This document shows, piece after piece, positions 1-8,404 of a DNA stretch of 64,000 nucleotides (position 1 is its first letter; each line of letters begins with the position of its first letter). A program made the translations under genes and the position numbers. Location: assembly GCA_014801075.1 (NCBI GenBank), contig JAAVEW010000008.1, positions 51,421-115,420 of the forward strand, in the 5' to 3' direction. This DNA is from Barnesiella sp. (GTDB lineage: Bacteria; Bacteroidota; Bacteroidia; Bacteroidales; Muribaculaceae). The notes under the pieces are model-generated. The model worked only from the letters and a program-made list of their open reading frames with translations. It had not been told where the DNA came from and did not search any database.

Positions 1-721
1 CCTTCCAGGCTGTGGAGAAATCGTAGCCCGCTTTGACGTAGCCGTCGGCCTGCCGGAAATCGAAGTTGTCGACATTACCGTCGGTGCGGTTGTAGGACGC
101 CGAGGCAAGCGATGAAAAGCGGCCTTTGCGCACGGTATTGGTGACAGATGACAGCCACGTGTTGTATGAACCGTATTGTGTGGAGATGGTGGTGCGCACT
201 CCGTCGCTGTGGGCATTGGCGGTGATGATGTTGATGGCACCGGCCATGGCGTTGGAACCGTAGAGCACCGAGCCGGGTCCGCGCAACACCTCCACGCGTT
301 CCACATATTCCTTATCATAGAAGTCGGCGATATGGTGGGAGTAGATGCCGGCAAACTGCGGTTGGCCGTCAACCATCATGAGCACGCCGCTCGCACGGTC
401 TCCCCCCACGCCACGCATCTTGATATGCCCCGACCCTCCGTTGCTCACGCCGAAACCGAATATGCTCCGCTCCGACACAAAGAGACTCGGCACCATGCCT
501 GAGATGGCAGACAGCACCTGGGTGCTACCCGTCGACTCCAACCTGTCATGACCTATCACCGACACGGCGTAGGGCAACTTGCTGACACTCACTTCGGTAT
601 TGCTGCCCGTCACTACTACTTCGCCGAGCTGATAAGCGGTTTCGTCACCCTCCGCATCGCCGGCGGCGCTTACGGAAAGTGACGAAACAGTGAGTAGTGC
701 GGCAATGAAAGTTGCTCTCAT
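1..721 (-). CDS. TonB-dependent outer-membrane receptor, N-terminal part (runs off the window)
   Basis: Reading the minus strand from an ATG at 721 gives about 240 uninterrupted residues up to the window edge. There is a signal peptide (MRATFIAALLTVSSLSVSAA), then a short stretch with GEVVVTG that starts the plug domain. The plug ends with the classic RVEVLRGPGSVLYGSNAMAG block (about residues 142-161) and INIIT, after which the beta-barrel begins. These receptors import iron chelates, vitamins or glycans across the outer membrane using TonB energy. The substrate cannot be told from this part. There is no N-terminal carboxypeptidase-like (SusC-type) domain, so a small-ligand or metal receptor is more likely than a SusC. 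The start lies 3 bp after the stop of the DUF362 gene, so the two are probably cotranscribed. Confidence 0.92.
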   Translation of the reverse strand, partial: MRATFIAALLTVSSLSVSAAGDAEGDETAYQLGEVVVTGSNTEVSVSKLPYAVSVIGHDRLESTGSTQVLSAISGMVPSLFVSERSIFGFGVSNGGSGHIKMRGVGGDRASGVLMMVDGQPQFAGIYSHHIADFYDKEYVERVEVLRGPGSVLYGSNAMAGAINIITANAHSDGVRTTISTQYGSYNTWLSSVTNTVRKGRFSSLASASYNRTDGNVDNFDFRQADGYVKAGYDFSTAWK

Positions 722-724
722 CGG

Positions 725-1678
725 CTACTTGTCGATATCGATTATTTCATATTCGAGCGAACCGAGACCTATTGCGGCCGCGTGGTCGATAGTGTGGGTG
801 CCGTGGCGGCTGTTGATACGCTCGATAAGGGGAGCGTTGTCGTTGCCATCCGAGGGCTTCATGTTGAAGATGATATCGACGCATGCCTTGTCGAGAGCTA
901 CGGGGTCGGTGGAGGCGAGGATGCCGTAATCCTTGAGGAGCACGTCGGCGGGATGGGATGCGCAGTCACAGTCAACCGACATGTTGTTCATGACGTTGAT
1001 ATACACTATATTGTCGCCGAAATAGTCGTGAACGGCCTGAGCTGCAGCCGCCATTGATTCGAGGAAATAATCCTGTTCGGGCAGGTTCTGCCACAGATGC
1101 TCAGGAGTATCTACCACGCCGGCCGAATGGATGTATGCTTTGCCGTCGGCCGAAGCCACACCTATGCTGGCGTTTTTCAGCACACCGCCGTATCCGCCCA
1201 TGCCGTGACCCTTGAAGTGGGCGAGGTTGACCATGTAGTCGTAGCGGGGGAGGTGGTTGCCCACAATGTCATATTTTATGTGACGGCGGTCGCGTACAGG
1301 TATTTTCATCTGACCCTCCTCGTCCATCAGATCGACGGGAGCGATGGAGTCAAAGCCATGTTCGTGGACAGTCTGCCAGTGGGCCTCGAAGGTGTTACGC
1401 TTGCCGCCGTAGGCGGTGTTGCACTCGACGATGGTGCCGCGCACGGTGTCGACGAGCGCGCTGATAAGCGTGGGTTTCAGGTAGTTGGGATTGCCTGCCT
1501 CGCCCGTGCTTATTTTCACTGCTACGCGGTGGCCGTCGGCGGGGCGACCAAGCGCTTTATAAATTTTCACGAGAGCCTCGGGACTGATTTCACGAGTCAT
1601 GTAGACCTTTGACTGCGCGCCGGCCGAGAATGCTGCGGCGGCAGCAAGTGCAATGCCTAAAAGCAGATTACGTTTCAT
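725..1678 (-). CDS. Exported DUF362 family protein
   Basis: 317 residues with a signal peptide (cleavage near SAGA-QS). It resembles DUF362 proteins: the HFKGHGMGGYGGVLKNA segment (about 154-170), the VDCDCASHPAD cysteine cluster (about 236) and the DPVALDKACVDII block near the C-terminus are typical. Many DUF362 proteins also carry ferredoxin-type iron-sulfur motifs. Here only a CDC pair is visible, so a cluster is uncertain. The biochemical role of the family is not settled. It sits directly upstream of the TonB receptor with a 3 bp gap, which suggests a shared, possibly metal- or cofactor-related, job in the envelope. The ATG at 1678 gives the full signal peptide. Confidence 0.8.
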   Translation of the reverse strand: MKRNLLLGIALAAAAAFSAGAQSKVYMTREISPEALVKIYKALGRPADGHRVAVKISTGEAGNPNYLKPTLISALVDTVRGTIVECNTAYGGKRNTFEAHWQTVHEHGFDSIAPVDLMDEEGQMKIPVRDRRHIKYDIVGNHLPRYDYMVNLAHFKGHGMGGYGGVLKNASIGVASADGKAYIHSAGVVDTPEHLWQNLPEQDYFLESMAAAAQAVHDYFGDNIVYINVMNNMSVDCDCASHPADVLLKDYGILASTDPVALDKACVDIIFNMKPSDGNDNAPLIERINSRHGTHTIDHAAAIGLGSLEYEIIDIDK

Positions 1679-1759
1679 GTTGAAATTGTTTTGTGAGATT
1701 GCTTGTGATGCGATTGTAAATGATTGAATTGCCGGGTGATACGTCGCTGTTTCGGCGTG

Positions 1760-2602
1760 TCATCGCAGGTTGTCATACTCCTCGTCGCTGACCGGTTCGA
1801 GCCATTCGTTGCTCGTGTCCTTGCCGGGGATTTCAAAGGCGAGATGGGAGAACCAGCTGTCGGCGGCTGCTCCGTGCCAGTGCTTCACGTTGGCGGGAAT
1901 ATGAATGACCGTGCCGGGCAGAATTTCGACTGCGGGCTTGCCCTCTTCCTGATACCAGCCGCGGCCTGCGACGCCTACGAGCATCTGTCCGCCCCCTTCG
2001 CTTGAGCGGTGCACATGCCAGTTGTTCCTGCAGCGCGGTTCAAACGTTACGTTGAAGAATTGCACCTGCTCGGTCGATACCGGCGCGAGGTAGCTGTTGC
2101 CTATAAAGTATTGGGCATAAGCGGAGTTGGGCGCGCCGATGGGGAATATCAGTTCGCGTTCGTGCTGAGCGCGTGCGTCGGCAGCCTCGGTGCTGTCGGT
2201 CCACACCTCAAGGGCCTGGCGGAATGCGCCCCAAGCCTTGGGCCAACCGGCGTAAAATGCTACCTGAGTGAGTATCTCGGCGATTTCGGTGCGGGTAACA
2301 CCGTTTTTCTTCGCTTCCTGAAGATGATACTTGAGCGACGAGTCGATGATGCCGCTTGCCACGAGGGCGGTGACGGTCACGATACTACGGTCGCGCAGCG
2401 CGAGTTTGTCGGTGCGGCTCCACACCTCGCCGAAGAGAACATCGTCATTGAGTTCGGCGAATTTCGGCGCGAAGTCGCCGAGTTGGGCGCGGCCTGCCGT
2501 CTGCTTTATATCTGACGGTGCAGCAGTCAGTTTCGTAGGATTCTGAGCATTTGACATAATAGAAGTTGCAAGTATTAGTGTTGATATAAACAGTCGTTTC
2601 AT
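1760..2602 (-). CDS. Carboxymuconolactone decarboxylase-like protein fused to a cupin domain
   Basis: 280 residues from the ATG at 2602. That start places a signal-like segment (MKRLFISTLILATSIMSNAQ) at the N-terminus and is preferred over an in-frame alternative 45 bases upstream. Residues about 40-135 form a CMD/AhpD-like domain (LALRDRSIVTVTALVASG, then EIAEILTQVAFYAGWP). Residues about 190-260 are a cupin: NNWHVHRSSEGGGQ gives the HxH-type metal ligands, and HIPANVKHWHG gives the second cupin motif. Such fusions are common and usually annotated as decarboxylase or cupin, but the substrate is unknown. The CMD half has no visible AhpD CxxC, so a peroxidase role is unlikely. A good promoter match lies upstream at 2667-2698. 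The DUF362 gene follows 81 bp downstream. Confidence 0.85.
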   Translation of the reverse strand: MKRLFISTLILATSIMSNAQNPTKLTAAPSDIKQTAGRAQLGDFAPKFAELNDDVLFGEVWSRTDKLALRDRSIVTVTALVASGIIDSSLKYHLQEAKKNGVTRTEIAEILTQVAFYAGWPKAWGAFRQALEVWTDSTEAADARAQHERELIFPIGAPNSAYAQYFIGNSYLAPVSTEQVQFFNVTFEPRCRNNWHVHRSSEGGGQMLVGVAGRGWYQEEGKPAVEILPGTVIHIPANVKHWHGAAADSWFSHLAFEIPGKDTSNEWLEPVSDEEYDNLR

Positions 2603-2666
2603 GGGAGAGGTATCATTTGTTTTTTCCGCAGCGGCCGGAACTGTCATGTCGCTGCATATCGTGTAG

Positions 2667-2698
2667 CAAAAATACGCAAAAATTCAATACACTGCAAA
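2667..2698 (-). promoter_or_regulatory. Bacteroidetes-type promoter for the CMD-cupin gene
   Basis: On the minus strand TTTG (2698-2695) is followed after 20 bases by TATTTTTG (2674-2667), matching the TTTG / TAnnTTTG consensus with normal spacing. Transcription would start near 2660, leaving a leader of about 58 bases before the ATG at 2602. Confidence 0.6.
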
Positions 2699-2824
2699 AA
2701 AACTTACAACCCGGCCTCCCGCTCTGAGGTCTAAACAATTACGTCCTTGAAACGTTTTATTATTAGAAACCTCAAATTAAATATTACAACAGTTTAATCT
2801 AAACAAAGAAAGGAAAAATCACCT

Positions 2825-3541
2825 ATGATGACAATTACAATCTGGAGCGATTTTGCGTGTCCCTATTGCTATATAGGCGAAACGCGCCTGCAGCAGGCTA
2901 TCGAGCAGCTCGGCATGACCGATGACGTGGTTATCGACTACCGTGCTTTTGAACTTGACCCGTACGCACCCAAGGAGGTGACTACCACCACTCCCGAACG
3001 TTTCGCAACGAAATATCGCCTGACCGTGCCGCAGGCCGAAGCGCAGATTGAAGAAATTTCATCGCTCGGTCGAGAGGTCGGCATCGACTTCCGTTACGCC
3101 ACCACTCAGTATTCCAACACCCGCGATGCCCACCGACTCATGAAGATGGCCGAGGCGGAGTATGACCGCGCCACCGTGGGCCGTCTCAATGAGGCGCTTT
3201 TCGCCGCCTACTTCACCGAAAATCTTGTGCTTGCTGACCATAAGGTGCTTGTCGACAAAGCCGTATCCGTAGGTATGGACGAAAAGGCTGTGCGCGAGAT
3301 GCTCGATTCCGAGCGCTATGCCGACGAAGTGCGTTTCGACGAACGCGAGGCAGCCATGCGCGGAGTGCGCGGCGTGCCCTACATGGTGTTCAACGGCGGT
3401 TTCGCAGTGCCCGGCGCGCTGTCGACCGAAAGTTTCAAGCAGGCATTGCAGCGTGAGGCGCGCAAGGCTGACGAGGCGGCCAAAGAAGCCCCGGCCGAGC
3501 GTCCGCATGTGTGTGGCCCCGATGGTTGTAAACTTCTGTGA
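2825..3541 (+). CDS. DsbA family oxidoreductase, FrnE-like
   Basis: 238 residues, thioredoxin fold with a long helical insertion, as in FrnE/2-hydroxychromene isomerase-like DsbA proteins. The active site is CPYC (residues 12-15, in SDFACPYCYIG) and the cis-proline loop is GVRGVPYMVFNG near 190. The protein has no signal peptide, so it probably acts in the cytoplasm as a dithiol oxidoreductase. It ends in a short CGPDGC motif after an Ala/Glu-rich linker, a feature of some FrnE homologues that could be a second redox or metal site. Two adjacent ATG codons make the exact start uncertain by one residue. The metallo-hydrolase gene follows 17 bp downstream, suggesting an operon. Confidence 0.9.
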   Translation: MMTITIWSDFACPYCYIGETRLQQAIEQLGMTDDVVIDYRAFELDPYAPKEVTTTTPERFATKYRLTVPQAEAQIEEISSLGREVGIDFRYATTQYSNTRDAHRLMKMAEAEYDRATVGRLNEALFAAYFTENLVLADHKVLVDKAVSVGMDEKAVREMLDSERYADEVRFDEREAAMRGVRGVPYMVFNGGFAVPGALSTESFKQALQREARKADEAAKEAPAERPHVCGPDGCKLL

Positions 3542-3558
3542 CAGGGAGGGCCACCGCT

Positions 3559-4188
3559 ATGGTACGCGAACTTACAGTAACAGGCGTTTTCGCTGAAAAC
3601 TGCTATTTCTACATCGACGATGTCACCCGCCACGGATTTATCATTGACCCCGGCGCGCAGGCCGACGTCATAATCGATGCTGTCGTGCGCAATGGCTGGA
3701 CCATAGAGCGCATATTGCTCACCCACGGTCATTTCGACCATTTCGGTGCGGCATGGCAACTTCACGACCGACTCCACGCACCGATATACGTCTCCACTGC
3801 CGATGCGCGTTATCTCACCGATACCTATCTCAACCTGAGCGGAAACTCGCCCACGCCAATGACTATCCCTCACTATGAGGAACTGTATGACGGCGAGATA
3901 GTGAGGCTGAAAGAGAATCATGATTTCTCGCTCAAAGTAATAGCCACACCGGGCCACACTCCCGGTTCGGTCATCTACTACTCGGCCCGCGACGCAGTGG
4001 CCTTTGTGGGCGACACGCTCTATGAGCATGGTCCGGGGCTTACTAATTTTCCCGGCGGCAATGTCGGCGATCTGGAGCGTTCCATCATTGACAAGATACT
4101 GTCGCTCCCCCCGGATACCATACTGCTCTCCGGCCATTCCTCCCCGATTACGGTAGCCGATGAGCGGCGCCTGCTTCTCAGGGGGTAG
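3559..4188 (+). CDS. MBL-fold metallo-hydrolase (glyoxalase II-like)
   Basis: 209 residues. The metal-binding signature HGHFDH is at residues 56-61. Later ligands are visible in ATPGHTPGSVIYY (His), FVGDTLYEHG (Asp) and LLSGHSSP (His), the full set for a two-metal site. Size and layout match the small YcbL/glyoxalase II-like group of thioester or lactoylglutathione-type hydrolases. The true substrate is unknown. The ATG at 3559 is preferred to an in-frame GTG at 3538, which would overlap the upstream stop, because GGGAGGG at 3544-3550 is well placed as a ribosome binding site. Cytoplasmic; probably cotranscribed with the FrnE-like gene. Confidence 0.9.
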   Translation: MVRELTVTGVFAENCYFYIDDVTRHGFIIDPGAQADVIIDAVVRNGWTIERILLTHGHFDHFGAAWQLHDRLHAPIYVSTADARYLTDTYLNLSGNSPTPMTIPHYEELYDGEIVRLKENHDFSLKVIATPGHTPGSVIYYSARDAVAFVGDTLYEHGPGLTNFPGGNVGDLERSIIDKILSLPPDTILLSGHSSPITVADERRLLLRG

Positions 4189-4255
4189 GAGAGCAGGGTC
4201 GCAAAACATTGCCGGGGAGTATGGTGGCGATAGTTAAGCACGAGCGATATGATAC

Positions 4256-4305
4256 AAAAGAGAGGGCCTGTCCCATTGCAGATGTGCAGTGTGGGACAGG
4301 CTCTT
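4256..4305. terminator. Hairpin, probable bidirectional terminator
   Basis: GCCTGTCCCA (4266-4275) pairs perfectly with TGGGACAGGC (4292-4301) around a 16-base loop. On the minus strand the stem is followed by CCTCTCTTTTGT, a moderate T-tract. On the plus strand the tail is CTCTT only. It lies between convergent genes and could stop transcription from both sides. Confidence 0.5.
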
Positions 4306-4383
4306 AACCTGTTGCATTATCGGAGCAGAGTCATTGAGACGCTGCGCGGTAATTCAGAGGCAATTCATAATTGTATGCAAGCA

Positions 4384-4478
4384 TCGTGGCGGGGGTCTCC
4401 TGACCCGCGCTTTCTCATACTGCAATTCACAATAATATACGGCACGGGTGAGCGCGGGTCAGGAGACCCCCGCCACGA
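4384..4478. repeat. Extragenic palindrome family A, copy 1
   Basis: The left arm GTGGCGGGGGTCTCCTGACC plus CGCGCT (4386-4411) is the perfect reverse complement of 4451-4476. Two more flanking base pairs (TC/GA) extend the stem to 28 bp, with a 39-base loop. The same arm pair recurs at 8859-8937 and 60489-60579. No T-tract follows, so it is not a standard terminator, and no transposase is nearby. Confidence 0.9.
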
Positions 4479-4614
4479 GAATGGGCGTTATTGCTTGTCG
4501 GGGGATTTCAGGCGGTCGGGGGTGAGGATGGTGTGTTGGCGCTGACAGCGTATGCGGTTCATTTCGAGCGGCTTCAGGCGGCGTGCCGACTTTAGGTCGG
4601 GGCGGGGTATCTGT

Positions 4615-5643
4615 TTAATTGTTTTCATCGTGGGCTAAGGTTTGGGTGTCGGTGTTTTCGATAAGTGGCATGAGGGCGTTGACGGCGAGCATTACGCCTA
4701 CATAGGTCACGCCGAGCATGAAGAAGTTGATGGAGACGGGGAACGCCGCTTTGAGCCATCCGCCAAACAGGTAGCAGAAGAAAAGCAGCCACAGCGAGGT
4801 CTGCACGCACACGCAGAGCGTACACCACTTGCGCGCGCGGAAACGCTGATACCATATGCTCCAGAACGTGAACGGCAGGCAGCACAGATTGCACAGCGCC
4901 AGGCATGGCCACAGTTTCGGGAAGAGCAGCAGCGCCGCGAGGCTCACCGAGAAGTAGGCGAAACCCACTTCGCTCCAGCCGAAGATGCCGAAAAATTTCG
5001 ATGCTTTCATCTCCAGAATGCTGTCGCACCCGCCCGCTTCGAGCACTCCACACACCTTGTTGGCTATCGGATTGTGGATTTTAAGCGACTTCTGCACAAG
5101 CAGATAGGTGATATATAATCCTGCGATGTCGATGGCGGCGATGAGCACGGTTGACACGTGACTGAAAACGCCGTTGACCACCGAAAGGTAGATGAACAGC
5201 ACGGCCGCACAGAGCATCAGCACCCACTTCTTGGCGCGCATGAAGAAAGCGATGCGCGCATGGAGCGGATAGTCAGGCTCAGAGGCGTCGGCGGTAGGAT
5301 AGGAGAGCAGCACATTGCCGTCCCATACATTCATAAAGTCGGCAAGCGGAGCTGTCTCCGTGACCCCCTCGGTGAGGTAGCTTATGCTGTCGGTGCTTAT
5401 GTCGGTCACTATCACCTCGCCGGCAACGGTGTTGGCTATGAACGGCGGGGTGATTTTGGTTATCTCGCTGCGGTCCTCAAGCATGTAGCCCTCCGAGGTA
5501 ATGCCGTATTCCTCAAGGAGTTTGGAGAACCCGAAGAGGGTCTTGAACGGCATGTCGGTCATACGCTGCTCCGAGTAGTCGAGAGTGTGGGGCACTCCGA
5601 GGGCGGTGAGGTAATCGTCGATAAACGATGGCTTTGCATTCAT
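4615..5643 (-). CDS. Vitamin K epoxide reductase (VKOR) family protein with N-terminal C39-like domain
   Basis: 342 residues. Residues 1-115 look like a peptidase-C39-type domain (FSKLLEEYGITSEG, then PPFIANTVAGEVIVTD and DFMNVWDGNVLLSY), but the catalytic Cys of active C39 enzymes is absent, so it is probably a binding module. From about 140 there are at least four membrane helices with the VKOR cysteines: Cys198/Cys206 (CGVLEAGGC) and the CTLC pair at 274-277. VKOR proteins reoxidise thioredoxin-like partners and pass electrons to quinones. The thioredoxin gene lies 26 bp upstream in the same direction, so the two probably form an envelope disulfide-forming couple. This architecture is known in Bacteroidetes. 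Confidence 0.85.
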   Translation of the reverse strand: MNAKPSFIDDYLTALGVPHTLDYSEQRMTDMPFKTLFGFSKLLEEYGITSEGYMLEDRSEITKITPPFIANTVAGEVIVTDISTDSISYLTEGVTETAPLADFMNVWDGNVLLSYPTADASEPDYPLHARIAFFMRAKKWVLMLCAAVLFIYLSVVNGVFSHVSTVLIAAIDIAGLYITYLLVQKSLKIHNPIANKVCGVLEAGGCDSILEMKASKFFGIFGWSEVGFAYFSVSLAALLLFPKLWPCLALCNLCCLPFTFWSIWYQRFRARKWCTLCVCVQTSLWLLFFCYLFGGWLKAAFPVSINFFMLGVTYVGVMLAVNALMPLIENTDTQTLAHDENN

Positions 5644-5669
5644 GATACGTGGCGTTTTAGAGAAACTAT

Positions 5670-5963
5670 TCAGGTGAATGACTGCACTTTATCGAGCAGA
5701 TACTGGCCGTCCATCTCGCCGCTTTCGCGCCATACTTCGCTGCCGTCGCGGTAGATGATAAACGTTGGGGTGGAACGAATCTGCTCCACATGGGCCAGCT
5801 CGCGGTTGAGGTCGACGTCGAGCTGATACACATCGACGCTGCCGTCGAGCAGTTCCTTAATCTGGTCCATTACGGGCATCATCTGTTGGCAGTGAGGACA
5901 CCATGTAGCGTAAAATTCCACAAGTACCACGGGTGTTGATTTAATAGCTTCGGTGTATTCCAT
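5670..5963 (-). CDS. Thioredoxin-family protein
   Basis: 97 residues from the ATG at 5963 (MEYTEAIKSTPVVLVEFYAT). A longer frame reaching to 6005 adds residues without homology-like features and is not favoured. The active site is WCPHC (Cys22/Cys25), of the CPHC type found in DsbA-like oxidants rather than the CGPC of housekeeping thioredoxin. The cis-proline loop is STPTFIIY. No signal peptide is seen, so it is likely cytoplasmic or faces the inner side of the membrane. It is followed after 26 bp by the VKOR gene, whose product is the natural redox partner. Confidence 0.88.
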   Translation of the reverse strand: MEYTEAIKSTPVVLVEFYATWCPHCQQMMPVMDQIKELLDGSVDVYQLDVDLNRELAHVEQIRSTPTFIIYRDGSEVWRESGEMDGQYLLDKVQSFT

Positions 5964-6124
5964 AATAGTAATAAGTTTAAAATTGTCAAAGGGTAATTTA
6001 TTCAAAGGTTCATTTTATATGATAGAAACAACCTCATCCCCGTGCAGGTTCAGTCACCGCAGCCACTTGTGGCATCGCGCCCCGCAGTAAACAAAACCCG
6101 CAGGAAATATCACGCGCGGAACGT

Positions 6125-6172
6125 CAAAACAAAAAGCGACGGCATGTCCGTCGCTGAGGTCGGGACATGCCG
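6125..6172 (-). terminator. Rho-independent terminator of the ferritin gene
   Basis: On the minus strand CGGCATGTCC (6172-6163) pairs with GGACATGCCG (6149-6140) over a 13-base loop, then GTCGCTTTTTGTTTT follows. This is a good stem plus U-tract about 30 bases after the ferritin stop. Confidence 0.75.
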
Positions 6173-6203
6173 TTGATTATACGTAGTTAGCCGCAGAGCG
6201 CGA

Positions 6204-6722
6204 TTATTCGGCTGTGAGAGCTGCGGGAGCGTTGTAGACGCGGGCTGCGAGCTCCTGGTTGAGCATATAGAGACCCATGCCGTCGTTGCCGATAAGGGTG
6301 AACTTGTCGATGAGCTGCTGTGCGGTCTCTTCCTCTTCCACCTGCTCGTTGACAAACCATGTCATGCGGTCGCGGGTAGCATAGTCATGCTCCTCTTCGG
6401 CGATGGCGTAGAGATTGTTGATCATAGCGGTCACTTTGCGCTCGTGGGCGAGAGTGTCCTTGAAGGCATCGAGGGGTGTAGCCCACTCAGTCTCAACGGC
6501 TGCGATAGGTTTGAGCACCACGCGGCCGCCGCGCTGGTTGATGTAGTTCATGAAAATCTCGGCGTGGGCCTGCTCTTCCTTAAACTGGATTTTAAACCAG
6601 TTGGCAACGCCGCTCAGGCCTGCGTTCTCAAACTTCATACCCATTGACAGGTAAAGATATGCCGACCAAAGTTCGGCGTTAATCTGCTCGTTGAGAGCAT
6701 CTTCCATCTTTTTGCTTAACAT
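6204..6722 (-). CDS. ftnA: Non-heme ferritin
   Basis: 172 residues, the usual size of a bacterial ferritin subunit. The four-helix bundle carries the ferroxidase ligands: EQINAELWSAYLYLSM (helix A Glu), EEQAHAEIF (helix B Glu and His) and the Glu-rich helix D block FVNEQVEEEETAQQ. It stores iron as ferric oxide in a 24-subunit shell in the cytoplasm and limits oxidative damage. ATG at 6722 is chosen because it starts the standard MLSKKMEDALNEQ N-terminus; a longer frame to 6788 has no conserved content. Its own promoter (TATCTTTG at 6801-6794) and a terminator make it a single-gene unit. Confidence 0.95.
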   Translation of the reverse strand: MLSKKMEDALNEQINAELWSAYLYLSMGMKFENAGLSGVANWFKIQFKEEQAHAEIFMNYINQRGGRVVLKPIAAVETEWATPLDAFKDTLAHERKVTAMINNLYAIAEEEHDYATRDRMTWFVNEQVEEEETAQQLIDKFTLIGNDGMGLYMLNQELAARVYNAPAALTAE

Positions 6723-6793
6723 AATATAAATAGTTATAGGGTTAATGTCTTTCCTTAAAGTAAAGGCTGGGAATAAGCTATCTTCCACTGATG

Positions 6794-6801
6794 CAAAGAT
6801 A
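6794..6801 (-). promoter_or_regulatory. Putative -7 element of the ferritin promoter
   Basis: TATCTTTG on the minus strand matches TAnnTTTG. No clear TTTG lies 19-21 bases upstream. The leader would be about 65 bases. Confidence 0.4.
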
Positions 6802-6919
6802 ATGTATTTTTCCGTTCATTGTACAGCCGGAGGTCATTATTATCTTTTTTACTGCCGGAATAACTCTTTTTCTCAGTTTTTTGTTTTACCTTTATACTCA
6901 CTATAACAACCGGGATGAA

Positions 6920-8353
6920 ATGAAGTTTTTCAACAGAATAAAAATGCGCGGCGAGCAGCTCTACAACCGCGGTAAACGTTTCTACGACTACTGCACGGTA
7001 GGGGTGTGGACCGACATGCGCTCGACCATGTTCGTAAAACTGGTCAAGACGCTGAACCTTTCGTTGCGCGCATTTTTTGACGGCGATATTCAGACCAAGG
7101 CCTGCGCGCTGACCTATCGCAGCATGCTGGCCTTAGTGCCGGCGCTTGCGCTGTTGGTGGCGATAGGACGCGGATTCGGTCTGCAGAACGTGCTTGAGAA
7201 GGAACTGATTGACGGCATGGGCTCGCAGCGCACCGCCCTCGAACATATCTTTGACTACGTCGACAGCTACCTCTCGCAATCATCGGAAGGGGTATTTCTC
7301 GGCATAGGTATAGCGCTGTTGCTCTGGACGTTGATTTCGATATTAAGTTCGGTTGAAAATGCTTTCAATGATATATGGGGCGTGAAGGTGGGACGCTCGT
7401 TCTGGCGCAAGGCCACCGACTATCTCGCAATATTCCTCGTGCTGCCGGTGCTGATGATATGTGCCAGCGGTATCACGGTGTTCGTTTCCACCAACCTCAG
7501 CCGGTTGCTCCCCTTTGACTTCGTCAGCCCGCTCGTGGAGGGGCTTCTCGACTTCGCTTCGCTGGTGTTCATATGGCTGTTTTTCACCGGGGTATATGTG
7601 CTGATACCCAACACGCGGGTCAAATTCAAGAATGCCTTTGTGGCCGGAATTTTCGCCGGCACGGGATATATGGTGCTCCAGTGGCTGTTCATCACGGGAC
7701 AGATATATGTGTCGAAATACAACGCCATCTACGGCGGTATCGCATTCCTGCCGCTGTTGCTTATATGGCTGCAGCTCGTGTGGGTTATCTGTCTGGCCGG
7801 CGCAGTGGTGTGCTACGCCTCGCAGAATATATTCCAGTATAATTTCAACAATGAAATCAATCGCATTACCGTGTCCTACCGGCTGAAGATACATGTGGCC
7901 GTAATGGCCGTGGTGGTCAACGATTACCTGGCGGGAAAGAAAGCGCCCACCAAGGATGAAATCATCAAGGACTACGGGTTGCCGTCGCGACTGGTGGCCT
8001 CTGCGGTCAACTTCATGGTCGATGCGGGATTGCTCCTGCGCGTGGTCAACAACGCCAGGGAGGAGATTTTCGGTTACGCGCCGGCCATCGATGCCCAGTT
8101 GCTCACCGTAGGCACCGTCGTGAGCCGTCTGCGCAACTATGGCGCCGATAACTTCATTCCTGACTTCGACCGCACTTTCGGCGGCGTAATCAAGGCCATC
8201 GACCGTGCTGAGGATGCAATGATTGATACGCTCAAGGACCTCTACGTAAAGGATATAACGGTCACTGACATTCTCACCGTCGAAGCGGAAAAGGCAGCTT
8301 CCTCCGCAGCTGAGGCCACGCCCTCGGAATCCCCCGCCGCGCCATCGGCATAG
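6920..8353 (+). CDS. YihY/BrkB family inner-membrane protein
   Basis: 477 residues from the ATG at 6920; a TTG at 6881 is possible but adds nothing conserved. The first 70 residues are soluble. They are followed by the typical YihY/BrkB start (DIQTKACALTYRSMLALVPA) and about six hydrophobic helices to about residue 315, ending in LQLVWVICLAGAVVCYASQN. The last 150 residues are cytoplasmic and look like a winged-helix-type extension (KDEIIKDYGLPSRLVASAVN), ending in an Ala/Ser/Pro-rich tail. YihY proteins were once called RNase BN, but that was an error. Their function is unknown, with transport suspected. RidA follows 51 bp downstream. Confidence 0.88.
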   Translation: MKFFNRIKMRGEQLYNRGKRFYDYCTVGVWTDMRSTMFVKLVKTLNLSLRAFFDGDIQTKACALTYRSMLALVPALALLVAIGRGFGLQNVLEKELIDGMGSQRTALEHIFDYVDSYLSQSSEGVFLGIGIALLLWTLISILSSVENAFNDIWGVKVGRSFWRKATDYLAIFLVLPVLMICASGITVFVSTNLSRLLPFDFVSPLVEGLLDFASLVFIWLFFTGVYVLIPNTRVKFKNAFVAGIFAGTGYMVLQWLFITGQIYVSKYNAIYGGIAFLPLLLIWLQLVWVICLAGAVVCYASQNIFQYNFNNEINRITVSYRLKIHVAVMAVVVNDYLAGKKAPTKDEIIKDYGLPSRLVASAVNFMVDAGLLLRVVNNAREEIFGYAPAIDAQLLTVGTVVSRLRNYGADNFIPDFDRTFGGVIKAIDRAEDAMIDTLKDLYVKDITVTDILTVEAEKAASSAAEATPSESPAAPSA

Positions 8354-8404
8354 CTCGAAATATTGTTTACAAACTCATATAACTCTTAAAATTTAAACCA
8401 ACTT

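Larger units (their letters stand above)
4189..4614. other. Intergenic space between convergent genes
   Basis: A 426 bp gap between the stop of the metallo-hydrolase gene and the stop of the VKOR gene. It holds a terminator-like hairpin (4256-4305), one copy of the 26-28 base extragenic palindrome family (4384-4478), and about 130 bases in which I see no recognisable feature. A 98-codon plus-strand reading frame at 4249-4545 runs through the palindrome and is not believed to be a gene. Confidence 0.7.

Noticed and set aside
4384..4478. Insertion sequence or MITE with target duplication
   Set aside because: No transposase and no clear flanking direct repeats were seen; the arms alone do not show a mobile element.
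4249..4545. 98-codon plus-strand frame between metallo-hydrolase and VKOR genes
   Set aside because: It runs through the terminator hairpin and both arms of palindrome A, and has no plausible protein features.
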